Below, one piece after another: positions 1-8,307 of a DNA stretch of 64,000 bases. Under the pieces are notes generated by a model. The model worked only from the letters and a program-made list of their open reading frames with translations. It did no database searches and had not been told where the DNA came from. The stretch is from positions 1,434,501 through 1,498,500 of the forward strand of contig NZ_NPDX01000001.1 in NCBI RefSeq assembly GCF_002811945.1. The letters run 5' to 3'. The position numbers were made by a program, and so were the translations under genes. This stretch comes from Leptospira harrisiae (GTDB lineage Bacteria; Spirochaetota; Leptospiria; Leptospirales; Leptospiraceae). The first letter of the stretch is position 1. The number at the start of each line of letters is the position of its first letter.

Positions 1-209
1 AACTCTGTGATTTCTACTCTTGATTTTTTACCTTCCCCTCTATGAATGAGAAGGAAACTTCCTTTGCCTGGAATACGAAAAGAAAGGTCTGCTTTATGAT
101 TTTGTAACAAACCTTTGGAATCCAAACGATGCCATAAATGATTTAATTCCTCTTTATTGGTTTGTGATTCTAATTGATGGTTCTGTTTTTTGATTGTAGT
201 CGATTTCAT
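1..209 (-). CDS. Class II aldolase/adducin-like protein, N-terminal part (cut by window edge)
   Basis: The reading frame opens at an ATG at 207-209 and stays open to the left edge (69 residues visible), so the 3' end is missing. The visible part reads like the start of a class II aldolase/adducin domain: a helix with LWHRLDSKGLL followed by a DLSFRIPG segment, the place where these proteins have their first conserved helix and strand. No metal-binding histidines are visible because they lie further downstream. It starts 37 nt after the stop of the neighbouring class II aldolase gene on the same strand, so the two probably form an operon of paralogues. Family call is inference from a short stretch; a different alpha/beta protein is possible. 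Confidence 0.55.
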   Translation of the reverse strand, partial: MKSTTIKKQNHQLESQTNKEELNHLWHRLDSKGLLQNHKADLSFRIPGKGSFLLIHRGEGKKSRVEITE

Positions 210-246
210 TTTGATTCCTTGCTTCTAATTCACGATTTTCTTTTTG

Positions 247-891
247 TTAGAGAGCTTCGATTAATTGAGTTCTCATTTCTCGTGGCATGTTGGATGCATT
301 TGGATTTTTTTCGATTCTAGTTTTAAGAAAACGAGCGGCTTCTTTTTCTAATAATTTTACGTTTGCGATTGCTTGGTCCAAACTCATTGCACCACAGACA
401 AGACCATGATTCCGCAAAAGATAACCGTTTGTTTCTTTGATAATTCTTTTTCGAAAGGCTTTGACAAGAAAGGAAGTTCCAGAGGGAGCATAAGATACAA
501 TTCGTACAAAATTACCTATATTTTTTTTTCCTTCATGGGATTCGATGTCCATATCCATACCAAGTAAGGAAACAGCACTGGCTAAAGGTTGGTGAGTGTG
601 TAAACTCACTTGGATTTCAGGTCTCAAACTAAAAAAGGAAGCATGAATTCCGCTTTCAGTGGTTGGTTGTTTGGTTCCATCTACCATCTTTAGATCTTTG
701 ATTTGTAAAATACAAAGATCTTCTGGTTTCATTGTATAATAGTCAGTTGCAGAAGGAGTGACTGCCATCAGTTCCGAATCGATCCTCACTGCTAAATTTC
801 CACCAACACCCGCTAAAAAACCCAAGTCAGCTAACTTGATACAGGCGGAAAGCATTGCCTTTCTTACAGTCTCTATTTTTGAATCTTTCAT
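247..891 (-). CDS. Class II aldolase/adducin family protein (zinc-dependent sugar-phosphate aldolase-like)
   Basis: A 214-residue protein of the usual length for L-fuculose-phosphate / L-ribulose-phosphate type enzymes, which cleave or epimerise sugar phosphates with a zinc ion. Expected residues are visible: a glycine-rich GVGGN phosphate loop at 28-32, the catalytic-type Glu79 in TTESGIH, zinc ligands His98 and His100 in HTHQP, and the third histidine His162 in NHGLV. The ATG start follows an AGGAG ribosome-binding site by about 9 nt. It is followed by a second class II aldolase-like gene and is divergent from a TetR regulator at 1012, which probably controls it. The substrate cannot be told; MtnB-type dehydratase or deoxyribulose-phosphate aldolase activities are alternatives in this family. 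Confidence 0.85.
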   Translation of the reverse strand: MKDSKIETVRKAMLSACIKLADLGFLAGVGGNLAVRIDSELMAVTPSATDYYTMKPEDLCILQIKDLKMVDGTKQPTTESGIHASFFSLRPEIQVSLHTHQPLASAVSLLGMDMDIESHEGKKNIGNFVRIVSYAPSGTSFLVKAFRKRIIKETNGYLLRNHGLVCGAMSLDQAIANVKLLEKEAARFLKTRIEKNPNASNMPREMRTQLIEAL

Positions 892-926
892 TGCTTTCGT
901 CTCCTGGTTCGGGTGAAGTGAATACC

Positions 927-1033
927 CGACATCTGTCGATTATAATTTGAAATCTTTTGGGCATTTGTCGACTATTTTTTCGTAATCATGCCATTTTTTG
1001 CTTGAATCAACGTGAAAACTCGGCATCTGTCGA
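927..1033. promoter_or_regulatory. Divergent promoter region with repeated TGTCGA operator-like half-sites
   Basis: Between the aldolase gene and the TetR gene lies a perfect inverted repeat, CGACA-TC-TGTCG, at 927-938. The half-site TGTCGA recurs at 966-971 and at 1028-1033 (the last one lies inside the annotated start of the TetR gene), each preceded by a similar CATYTG context. A TATAAT box sits at 941-946 next to the first palindrome. The layout suits binding of the adjacent TetR protein to its own divergent promoter. Operator function is inference. Confidence 0.5.
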
Positions 1034-1665
1034 AGGAGATGCGAAAACAAACAAAAGTTCTCTCGGAGAAGACCTCAGATCTTGTGGGACGACCGGCCAT
1101 CCTTGTCCAAGCATTACGGGAACTTTTGCGGATCGAATCACCGGAATCCATTACTTATGCGAAGGTTTGTGAAAGGGCAAATATCCCGAGAGCCTCGGCT
1201 TATCATTTTTTTCCCAATATGGGGGCATTGTATCTTGGACTTCGTTTGGTACATTCGGAATTGGTTTCCGAACGTTTGGCAAAGGTAAACACTTCTGTTT
1301 TTGCCACTTGGCAGGACTATGTATATTTTCTTGCTAAGGAAGCTGCGGCTGTAGTTTGCGAAGACCAAGCTTTGATGCGTGTGGTTTACGGAGTCAGAAA
1401 CGAAGAGACGAAATTCATTGGCAAGGCTTTGGATGAAACCATCTCTCAGTTGGCATTATCGCAAGTACAAGAAAGGTTTGTTTTACCCGAATGGCCAGAA
1501 GCCTTACGTAAGGTAGGAATTGCCGTTTCAATCATTGATTCTGTCTTTCGATTTTCCTTTCGAGAAGGCGGAGAGATCACAGAAGAAATGGTAAACGAAG
1601 CGGGAAGGGCCGCCGTTGCCTATTTACGTTCCTATTTGCCTGAATATCTAAAATACAGGAAATGA
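1012..1665 (+). CDS. TetR/AcrR family transcriptional regulator
   Basis: A 217-residue DNA-binding repressor-type protein. The N-terminal helix-turn-helix is at about residues 47-72 (SITYAKVCERANIPR followed by SAYHFFPN), the typical TetR signature with YHFFP in the recognition helix region; the rest is a helical ligand/dimerisation domain with no recognisable ligand class. The frame opens at GTG 1012; an ATG at 1039 is also possible but its GAAGGAG leader abuts the codon directly, so the real start is uncertain. The gene is divergent from the aldolase-like genes and surrounded by TGTCGA half-sites, including one downstream at 1713-1718 ahead of the SpoIIE gene, so autoregulation and control of neighbours are likely. 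Confidence 0.85.
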   Translation: MKTRHLSKEMRKQTKVLSEKTSDLVGRPAILVQALRELLRIESPESITYAKVCERANIPRASAYHFFPNMGALYLGLRLVHSELVSERLAKVNTSVFATWQDYVYFLAKEAAAVVCEDQALMRVVYGVRNEETKFIGKALDETISQLALSQVQERFVLPEWPEALRKVGIAVSIIDSVFRFSFREGGEITEEMVNEAGRAAVAYLRSYLPEYLKYRK

Positions 1666-1848
1666 ATTCCATTCACGATTGTACTGATTCCCTTTCGTCC
1701 TATAAAAAATAATCGACAATTGTTTGTTTTTTGTAAGATTACCTCTTACGCCTTTTTGGGAGGGACCAATTCTGAAAGTCCTTCGTTTGCGATGCGTTCG
1801 GTTGTTTCCATTAAAATTTCTGAGAGTTTGTTTGGTAGGAGAGTCTGG

Positions 1849-3708
1849 ATGATCATCAATCAATTCCAATCATTGGTTCGCAAGTGGAATCATATCTTAA
1901 TTCAATTTGTTTCTTCTGTTCTTGGACCGACAGATCGATTTGTGATGCGTCATCGGATTTTGAATGGAACCCTTCTTGCCGGAATCATTGCGATGGGAGT
2001 CGGACTTAGTTCTGAATTCTTTCGTGAAGGATTTGAGATTGGTGGCCTCATTTCACTTTGGGTAGCTTTTGGGTTTGCCTGCCTTTTTTATTATTTGGCT
2101 CGATTCAAAAACAAGTTTCAAATCCTTATCCTTCCTACCTTTATCATCAGTTCTCTCACCTCTTTTTTACAAATTAAATACAGTGGTGGAATTGTTAGTG
2201 CTAACGTAATGTTACTTGCTCCCATTCTGGTTTTGAATATGCTCATCCTTGGAAAAAAATTTGATTGGATGGCCATAGTATTTTTTGTTTCAGCCTTATT
2301 TGGTGTAAATTATATCCAGACAGTACATCCAGATTGGTTTTTCGATTATTCTTCAGAAAAGGCTCGCAGTGAAGATTTTCTCATCACAGGTGTCTCTATT
2401 TTATTTTTACTAGGACTGATGTTACGAACTCTCAATCGTTCTTATGAAGATGCGATTGGTGAAGTCAGCCGTTTGAAATACCAACAAGATGGAGATTATT
2501 ATCTTACTTCTCTTCTCACTCGTCCACTATCAGGGATTCGCTTTCGTTCGAAATCCATTTTGTTTCAAACTTATATCAAACAAAAGAAGTCATTCCAATT
2601 TAAAAGCAGGGAATATGAGTTGGGTGGGGATATTTGTGTAGCAGACCAAATTGTTCTCAGGGGACGTAGTTATTGCGTTTTTGCGAACGGGGATGCAATG
2701 GGTAAATCCATGCAAGGGGCTGGAGGTGTTCTCGTATTTGGCACCGCCTTTCGTGTTTTGATTGAAAGAACTCATAGAGAGGGAATCCTTTCTGGGTATT
2801 ATCCTGAACGATGGTTACACACTGCACTGAATGATTTGAATGATGTTTTCGAAGGGTTTGAAGGTTCTATGTCGATGTCACTCCTTCTTGGTTTAGTGGA
2901 TGAAGAAAATGGATTTTTGTACTATATCAATGCAGAACATCCTTTTCCAATCCGTTTGAGAGATGGGAAGGCAAGTTTTCTATCTGAAGAAGCTACCAAT
3001 TTCAAATTAGGGATGCAAAAGGACAAAGCAAGGATCGAAACCTGTTGGATTCGTCCTGGAGATACCATTATCATCGGTTCCGATGGTAGAGATGACCTGA
3101 ATATTGGAAATCCAATGGATCCAAACCGAGTGATCAATATGGATCATACTTCAATTTTATCACATGTGGAAACAAGTGAAGGGAATATTGAAACTTTAGG
3201 AAAACGTCTTCAAACAATTGGAGAACTTACAGATGATCTTTCCTTGCTGAGTATCCAGTTTTTTCCCCAGTCTCAGTGGAATTTTAATCAAAGGGAGAAA
3301 AATTTAGAAGAACCGATCCGACTTCATAAGAAAAATCAGGACATAGAGGCACTTCAATTACTCACTCAGTATGCTGATGTCCATCCATTAGATCCTGCTG
3401 TATGGAAATTATTGTACCGAGTGTATCGTAAATTGGAGAAACCGGCGGAAGCAGGTCGCGCCGCTGAGAACTTTTCTAATCTACACCCTTCAGGGCTCCA
3501 AATGATCTTTGATGGGGCCATCCAGTATGCCAAAGCTCATTTGGTAGAGGATGCGATTGATATGGCAGAAAGAATTTATAGCAGAAAACCCGAGGTAATT
3601 CCAGTAATTAAGATCCTTTCTCGACTCTATCAAAAGTCGAAACGGCCTGACAAAGCAAAAGAATACCAAAAGGAAATCCTTAGACTACAAAATAAGAGCA
3701 CCAATTGA
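1849..3708 (+). CDS. Membrane SpoIIE-family (PP2C-type) protein phosphatase with C-terminal TPR repeats
   Basis: A 619-residue protein when started at the ATG at 1849, which has a TAGGAG site 7 nt upstream; the frame extends further up to 1720 but without a better start. The N-terminal 210 residues hold about six hydrophobic membrane spans. The middle (about 250-460) is a SpoIIE/RsbU-like phosphatase domain, with the acidic segments FANGDAMGKS and IIGSDGRDDL at the usual metal-binding positions. The C-terminal 130 residues look like TPR helices (PLDPAVWKLLYRVYRKL, HPSGLQMIFDGAIQYAKAH). Such proteins dephosphorylate STAS anti-anti-sigma factors; no STAS gene is adjacent, but STAS genes occur at 34053 and 45812. 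The TPR tail is presumably for partner binding. Confidence 0.8.
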   Translation: MIINQFQSLVRKWNHILIQFVSSVLGPTDRFVMRHRILNGTLLAGIIAMGVGLSSEFFREGFEIGGLISLWVAFGFACLFYYLARFKNKFQILILPTFIISSLTSFLQIKYSGGIVSANVMLLAPILVLNMLILGKKFDWMAIVFFVSALFGVNYIQTVHPDWFFDYSSEKARSEDFLITGVSILFLLGLMLRTLNRSYEDAIGEVSRLKYQQDGDYYLTSLLTRPLSGIRFRSKSILFQTYIKQKKSFQFKSREYELGGDICVADQIVLRGRSYCVFANGDAMGKSMQGAGGVLVFGTAFRVLIERTHREGILSGYYPERWLHTALNDLNDVFEGFEGSMSMSLLLGLVDEENGFLYYINAEHPFPIRLRDGKASFLSEEATNFKLGMQKDKARIETCWIRPGDTIIIGSDGRDDLNIGNPMDPNRVINMDHTSILSHVETSEGNIETLGKRLQTIGELTDDLSLLSIQFFPQSQWNFNQREKNLEEPIRLHKKNQDIEALQLLTQYADVHPLDPAVWKLLYRVYRKLEKPAEAGRAAENFSNLHPSGLQMIFDGAIQYAKAHLVEDAIDMAERIYSRKPEVIPVIKILSRLYQKSKRPDKAKEYQKEILRLQNKSTN

Positions 3709-3942
3709 GTCAAAAGAAGCAAGGTTCAACTCGTACCTTAGGGGTTAGGTGAATTTGGATAAACAATTTTATTGGTGGTGAAAGGGTTCTTTTACAAACG
3801 ATCTCGTTAAAATAGAATCATTTTTAAATAATTTACTATTGTTCGATTAGTCATAACAAAAATGAATTTACTTTTAAGAATCCAAGCTTTGTTATCGTAC
3901 CCTAGAAGGAAGATTTGATACTATCTTCATAAGGTTACACGA

Positions 3943-4242
3943 ATGGAAGAAAATGAAACAATAGAAATACCACAAATCCAAGAAGAACCTGCTCCAGAAG
4001 TAGCAGTAGTGGTTAAAAAAGCAGCTCCTAAGAAGAAAAAAGCCGCAAAAAAGAAAGCAGCGAAGAAAAAAGCAGCTCCTAAAAAGAAAAAGGCAGCAAA
4101 GAAGAAGAAAGCTGCTAAAAAGAAAAAAGCGGCAAAGAAAAAAACTAAGAAAGTTCTCACTAAAAAGAGACCAGCGAAAAAGAAAACTGCTAAGAAAAAA
4201 GCAGCGAAGAAAAAAGTCGCAAGAAAGAAAAAAAGACGTTAA
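3943..4242 (+). CDS. Lysine/alanine-repeat histone H1-like protein
   Basis: A 99-residue protein whose first 25 residues are acidic (EENETIEIPQIQEEP) and whose remaining 70 are almost only Lys and Ala with a few Pro, in AAKKK / AAPKKKK repeats. This is the composition of bacterial histone H1-like proteins (such as chlamydial HctB or AlgP-type tails) that bind DNA without sequence preference and compact it. The start ATG has AAGG 8 nt upstream. It stands alone with its own leader (3709-3942) and is followed by a large nested inverted repeat. DNA binding is inferred from composition; RNA or polyanion binding is equally possible. The repeats make its length likely to vary between strains. Confidence 0.75.
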   Translation: MEENETIEIPQIQEEPAPEVAVVVKKAAPKKKKAAKKKAAKKKAAPKKKKAAKKKKAAKKKKAAKKKTKKVLTKKRPAKKKTAKKKAAKKKVARKKKRR

Positions 4243-4250
4243 ATCCGTTT

Positions 4251-4307
4251 GGGATAATAGCTTCGTTTAAAGCCTTAGATTGGCTTTGTAATGGAACCTA
4301 TTATCCC
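4251..4307. terminator. Nested inverted repeat downstream of the H1-like gene (terminator or structured 3' end)
   Basis: A perfect 10-bp inverted repeat, GGGATAATAG at 4251-4260 and CTATTATCCC at 4298-4307, encloses a second one, AAAGCC at 4269-4274 and GGCTTT at 4282-4287. It begins 8 nt after the stop codon of the H1-like gene and precedes the convergent dehydrogenase gene. There is no clear T-run, so a transcript-end stabiliser is as plausible as a terminator. Confidence 0.45.
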
Positions 4308-4407
4308 GTTCAATAAGAATTCAATCCTCCAATTCCTGAAGACTCATTGGAACATCTCCGTTCCGAATTTTATTTCATTCCAATTCACATTCTTCTTACC
4401 GAATCTT

Positions 4408-5247
4408 CTATTGATTTATAATTCCTTTCGCTTTTAACCATTTCTGTTGGTTCCGTTTGCCAATCCATAAGAGCACAGGCGATAGTTTTCCCATAAGTGC
4501 GGGGAAAACTGCAACCAATCGGGAAATGAGTCCATCTGAATAGGGAACGTATATTTCTAAGGTCCCTTTTTTGATTCCTTTCATGACAGCCCGGGCCACT
4601 TTGTCTGGAGATTGCACTTGATTTACCCAATTGAGTGCAGTGCCACCATTTAATGCTTCATGTAAAAGCATGGGAGTGTCTACAGCGGCAGGATAAATCC
4701 CTGACACTTTAATTTTCGTATTCTTTAGCTCCTCATAAAGGGCAGTTAAAAATCCTCTCAGTCCAAATTTTCCTGCGGAGTAAAGAGATGAATCGGCTAA
4801 GGCAATAATTCCGCCAATCGAAACAATGGATACGATGGCACCTTCTCCTCGTTTCAACATTAGCGGAAGGATCCCATGCGTAATTTGAATGGGACTAATC
4901 AAATTGATCCAAATTTGCCTTTGTATGTCGTTCAATGTTTGGCTAATAAAAGGACCTTCTTTGGTATATCCTGCATTGTTAATCAATACACTGATTTCTG
5001 GATAATCTTTCTGAATGGAGTGAATTAGATTTTGAATTTCATCTGGGTTTGTTTGGTCGCAGACAAACAAACGAGGATTCCCTTTTAGTTTTTCTTTTAC
5101 CTGCGACATTTTTTCTAAACTGATGTCGGAAAGAAGCAATTGGTATCCTTCCTCTTCCAATCGGAGTGCAATCGCCTCTGCAATCGCACCACCTCCACCG
5201 GTAATTAAAGCAATTTTATTAGTTTGATTTTCAATGTTTTTCTTCAT
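4408..5247 (-). CDS. Short-chain dehydrogenase/reductase (SDR family)
   Basis: A 279-residue NAD(P)H-dependent oxidoreductase. The start is the ATG at 5247, which overlaps the stop codon of the upstream monooxygenase gene as ATGA and has GGAAG 6 nt upstream; a longer frame upstream is ignored. A glycine-rich cofactor loop TGGGGAIAEAIA lies near residue 16, NNAG near 100, and the catalytic serine with Y-S-A-G-K (YxxxK) follows SIVSIGG. The C-terminus has a hydrophobic stretch (LVAVFPALMGKLSPVLLW) that may bind membrane or substrate. Translational coupling to the FMO gene suggests both act on the same, probably lipophilic, substrate; its identity is unknown. Confidence 0.9.
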   Translation of the reverse strand: MKKNIENQTNKIALITGGGGAIAEAIALRLEEEGYQLLLSDISLEKMSQVKEKLKGNPRLFVCDQTNPDEIQNLIHSIQKDYPEISVLINNAGYTKEGPFISQTLNDIQRQIWINLISPIQITHGILPLMLKRGEGAIVSIVSIGGIIALADSSLYSAGKFGLRGFLTALYEELKNTKIKVSGIYPAAVDTPMLLHEALNGGTALNWVNQVQSPDKVARAVMKGIKKGTLEIYVPYSDGLISRLVAVFPALMGKLSPVLLWIGKRNQQKWLKAKGIINQ

Positions 5248-6674
5248 TGGGAACTTCCGAAAGTAGTTGTCTGGGTTTTCGATCCGGAAGGAAGGATTGT
5301 TGATTTCAGAAAGTTGAATTGCCCTGGTTTCAGTTCCAACCAACCCATTTTCTTTTGAACTTTGGATCTATAGTTTTTATAAGCAACTTGATTGACATAA
5401 ACGGAATGACGCCCTGTATTTAAGTATTGAATTTTACCATTTAACAATGGCCTATCAGTTTTGATGAGATTGGCAAAACGTAGAGAGGATGGGTTTCCTT
5501 TTCGTCTAACTTCAATGTAGGAAGCAATTAAATTTGCCATTTCATCAAACATCTTGTAGGCGCCACCATCGGTTTCCATATAACCTAGGGCATATAAATT
5601 TTCGAAATTACGATTGAACAAAGTTAGGTAAAGATCGGGTCTACCATTTTTCCATTCAAAATACTTTTGATCCATATAGGGAATGGACCAGTTGTATCCT
5701 GTAGCAAGAATAATGAGGTCTATTTTCTCCTTAGATCCGTCTTTAAATACTACTTTGTCACCTTCAAGTTTTTCTATATCAGATTTTGCGATGACATCCC
5801 CGTGCCGTAAATAATGGATTAACTGGTCGTTGATGATGGGATGAGTTTCAAATATTTTATGATCTGGTGCTGGTAATCCAAGTTTTGTTAGGTCACCAAC
5901 AAGAAATTTCAATAACTTACCAAATACCAATTGAGAGACCCAATTAGGAATCCAATGAGCACCATCTCCAAAAACATCAGCAGGTTGGCCCAGTATATGT
6001 TTTGGTATGAAATGATAACCTCGTCTAACGCTGATAAATGCTTGTTCTGCATTGGCTCCTGCATCACAAGCTATATCACATCCAGAGTTACCTGCGCCTA
6101 CAATGAGTACACGTTTCCCATGAAAAATGTTTGGAGTTTTATAATTTACACTATGTAATATTTTTCCGGTAAAACTACTTTCACCTTCAATTTTTGGTTG
6201 GTTTGGTGACCAAGTAATTCCACTGGCACAAACAATTCCGCCAAATAAATACTTTTCTTTAGAACTTGTTTCAACAAGCCAATTACCATCTTTTTCTTTA
6301 ATATCTTTTATTGATGTGTTGAATTGAATCCATGGATAGAGGTTGTAAGTTTTAGCAAAATCTCTGTGGTATTTTAAAATTTGTCGGTTGGATGGATAGT
6401 CTGGATAATCCTCTGGCATCGGGAAATCAAAATAACTAGATAAATACTTTGAGGAAATAAAGTGAGCACTTTCATACATCGGAGAACCTGGATTACTTAT
6501 ATCCCAAATCCCACCAACATCGTTGTGTTTTTCAAAAACTAAAAAAGGAATGCCTTTTGCTAGTAGGGACCTCGCCATTGTTAGGCCTGCAGGCCCGGCA
6601 CCCACGATACAAATTGAATCTGATTTATCGATGATTCCTCTAGAATTAAGTTGGTTGTTTTTTACAAGATCCAT
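5244..6674 (-). CDS. Flavin-containing monooxygenase (FMO/Baeyer-Villiger type)
   Basis: A 476-residue flavoprotein started at the ATG at 6674, which has an AGAGG site about 5 nt upstream. It carries the FAD-binding GAGPAG motif near the N-terminus, the FMO fingerprint FxGxxxHxxxYK (read as FTGKILHSVNYK), and the NADPH-binding loop GAGNSGCDIA. This set places it with class B monooxygenases that oxygenate soft nucleophiles or ketones using NADPH and O2. It is the first gene of an operon with an SDR enzyme and is divergent from a TetR regulator at 6815; two operator-like repeats lie just upstream. Substrate unknown; detoxification or lipid/ketone catabolism is an inference. Confidence 0.9.
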   Translation of the reverse strand: MDLVKNNQLNSRGIIDKSDSICIVGAGPAGLTMARSLLAKGIPFLVFEKHNDVGGIWDISNPGSPMYESAHFISSKYLSSYFDFPMPEDYPDYPSNRQILKYHRDFAKTYNLYPWIQFNTSIKDIKEKDGNWLVETSSKEKYLFGGIVCASGITWSPNQPKIEGESSFTGKILHSVNYKTPNIFHGKRVLIVGAGNSGCDIACDAGANAEQAFISVRRGYHFIPKHILGQPADVFGDGAHWIPNWVSQLVFGKLLKFLVGDLTKLGLPAPDHKIFETHPIINDQLIHYLRHGDVIAKSDIEKLEGDKVVFKDGSKEKIDLIILATGYNWSIPYMDQKYFEWKNGRPDLYLTLFNRNFENLYALGYMETDGGAYKMFDEMANLIASYIEVRRKGNPSSLRFANLIKTDRPLLNGKIQYLNTGRHSVYVNQVAYKNYRSKVQKKMGWLELKPGQFNFLKSTILPSGSKTQTTTFGSSQ

Positions 6675-6696
6675 ATTTCCTCTCATTCTCAAAAAC

Positions 6697-6732
6697 ATGA
6701 TCATTGATCATATTTTTGAGATCATTGATCAT
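6697..6732. promoter_or_regulatory. Two direct copies of a palindromic operator in the FMO/TetR divergent region
   Basis: GATCATTGATCAT occurs at 6699-6711 and again at 6720-6732, a spacing of exactly 21 bp (two helical turns). Each copy is nearly self-complementary (TGATCA repeated around a central T). The pair sits immediately upstream of the FMO start and about 80 bp upstream of the TetR start, as expected for a repressor controlling both directions. Confidence 0.7.
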
Positions 6733-6814
6733 AAATTAGAATCAGTCAAGACCAAATTAAGCAGTTTGGGAAAAAAAGAAGTGCAAATTATCATAAGGAA
6801 ATTCTCCTTTTCTT

Positions 6815-7480
6815 ATGAGTCTTGAGTTCAAAATCCCTGTCCAAACTAGAAGTCGTGACCGAGTCGAACTCATTTTAAAAACGGCTAGGGACCTGATCGG
6901 TGAAAAAGGAATCGATGCAGTGAGTATGCGAGAGATTGCTCAGACAGCAGGAATTCAAATTGGATCTTTATACCAATACTTCCCAGGAAAGAGTGCATTG
7001 TTGTTAACTATCATGAATCAGTATTACGATTCATTGTATGACGAAACAAAAAGAATCTTAGAACCAGTGCGAACTATTGTTGAACTAGAAGTGGCAGCAG
7101 AAATTGCCTTCAAACAATTTATTACTGTATTTCAAAAAGACCCGGCCCTTGCCAATCTTTGGGCAGGTGCCCGGGCCATTCCGGAATTAGTATCCGAGGA
7201 CAATCGCGATACATATAGAAATGCGGAATTAATAGTAAGAACTACTTTACGTTGCCTGCCTATCTTAAAGGAATCAGAAGTTAGACCTTTTGCATTGTAT
7301 TTTAGTCACACCATTGGTATGGTCATCAGGTTTGTTCGGGAAATTGAAGTGGATCATGGAAAAGCAGTTATGAAAGAAACTTTAGAAATTCTAAAATTGA
7401 GACTTCGAGAGTTTGAAAAATTGGCAAAACAAAAATCCAAACAAAAGAAGAAGGGTAGTCAAAAAATAAATACTAAATAA
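6815..7480 (+). CDS. TetR/AcrR family transcriptional regulator
   Basis: A 221-residue protein with a classical N-terminal TetR helix-turn-helix (about residues 37-60: SMREIAQTAGIQIGSLYQYF, then PGKSALL), followed by a helical domain with the FALYFSHTIGM segment and a strongly basic C-terminal tail (KQKSKQKKKGSQK). It is divergent from the FMO-SDR operon and separated from it by two matched palindromic sites, so it most likely represses that operon and itself, released by a substrate of the FMO. Ligand is unknown. Confidence 0.9.
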   Translation: MSLEFKIPVQTRSRDRVELILKTARDLIGEKGIDAVSMREIAQTAGIQIGSLYQYFPGKSALLLTIMNQYYDSLYDETKRILEPVRTIVELEVAAEIAFKQFITVFQKDPALANLWAGARAIPELVSEDNRDTYRNAELIVRTTLRCLPILKESEVRPFALYFSHTIGMVIRFVREIEVDHGKAVMKETLEILKLRLREFEKLAKQKSKQKKKGSQKINTK

Positions 7481-7572
7481 AAACAGGTTGCGACAAGAGC
7501 TTACCATCACAATGCGGAATTAGTTTTGTAATTCAGAATCCTTTGGTATTGCATTTATGATTGGAAATCAAA

Positions 7573-8247
7573 TTAGATTTTTTGGTACTTCTTTGCTTGT
7601 TTTTTGTTTTCTGGATCTAATTCAATGGCCTCTGGATGAAAAACTATATTCCAGTACCGAACCACGTAAGCGACAACACCTGCTGTGAGTACAAAAAGTA
7701 AAACATAGGCAGAGATCACTGGATGGAGTAAAAAAGCATAGGGCGCACCAAACTGTAAAAAGTAAGGTAATGACATATACCAAATCACTGATACGGCAAC
7801 AATCCCTACACCAAATTTTCCCCACCAGTTAGGTCTTCCCTGTAATCCTCTTTTTAAATACAAATAACCACCAAGCCAAACACCGAGTATTTCTCTGATA
7901 AAATAGGTAATTAGGATCCAACTAGGAAAATCAAAATGAATGGTAACTACAAAGAGTCCGCCGAGTGTGACTAGTTTATCACAAACTGGATCTAAGTATC
8001 TACCGAGGGTGGTTTCTTGGTGGAGGAGACGAGCAAAGAGCCCATCTAAATAATCGCTCACAACTGCGGCCAGTGCATAAAAGATCGAGGCAAAAAATGC
8101 ACGTATGTTAGCCGGATCATTTGCATAAGCATAAGTGCTTTGGAAAAAAAAGGGGAGTAACAATACCCGGAACACAGATAAAAAATTGGATAGGGTAAAG
8201 ATACGATCCTGGAAAAGGTCTTTGGCTTTTTTTTCTTCGATTTGCAT
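7573..8247 (-). CDS. pgsA: CDP-diacylglycerol--glycerol-3-phosphate 3-phosphatidyltransferase (phosphatidylglycerophosphate synthase)
   Basis: A 224-residue integral membrane enzyme when started at the ATG at 8247; the frame continues to a TTG at 8295, and neither start has a clear Shine-Dalgarno site. It carries the CDP-alcohol phosphotransferase signature D-G-x2-A-R-x8-G-x3-D-x3-D (from DYLDGLFARLL to GRYLDPVCDK) and several hydrophobic spans before and after. The family makes the phosphatidylglycerol-phosphate precursor of phosphatidylglycerol and cardiolipin in the inner membrane. The signature alone does not separate PgsA from other CDP-alcohol transferases, so the exact product is inferred from length and overall look. 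It is divergent from tRNA-Asp and convergent with the TetR gene. Confidence 0.75.
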   Translation of the reverse strand: MQIEEKKAKDLFQDRIFTLSNFLSVFRVLLLPFFFQSTYAYANDPANIRAFFASIFYALAAVVSDYLDGLFARLLHQETTLGRYLDPVCDKLVTLGGLFVVTIHFDFPSWILITYFIREILGVWLGGYLYLKRGLQGRPNWWGKFGVGIVAVSVIWYMSLPYFLQFGAPYAFLLHPVISAYVLLFVLTAGVVAYVVRYWNIVFHPEAIELDPENKKQAKKYQKI

Positions 8248-8307
8248 AGAACCAATGCCAGTTTCTAAAAATTCTAACGAAAGGCAAGAAAACAAATGAA
8301 AACAGTG

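Noticed and set aside
1720..1848. N-terminal extension of the SpoIIE gene
   Set aside because: The longer frame begins at a TTG without a ribosome-binding site, while ATG 1849 has TAGGAG at the correct distance.
3927..4160. Phe/Ala-rich open frame opposite the H1-like gene
   Set aside because: It is the complement of the AAG/GCA repeats (TTC/TGC), giving Phe-Ala-Phe runs. An artefact of low complexity.
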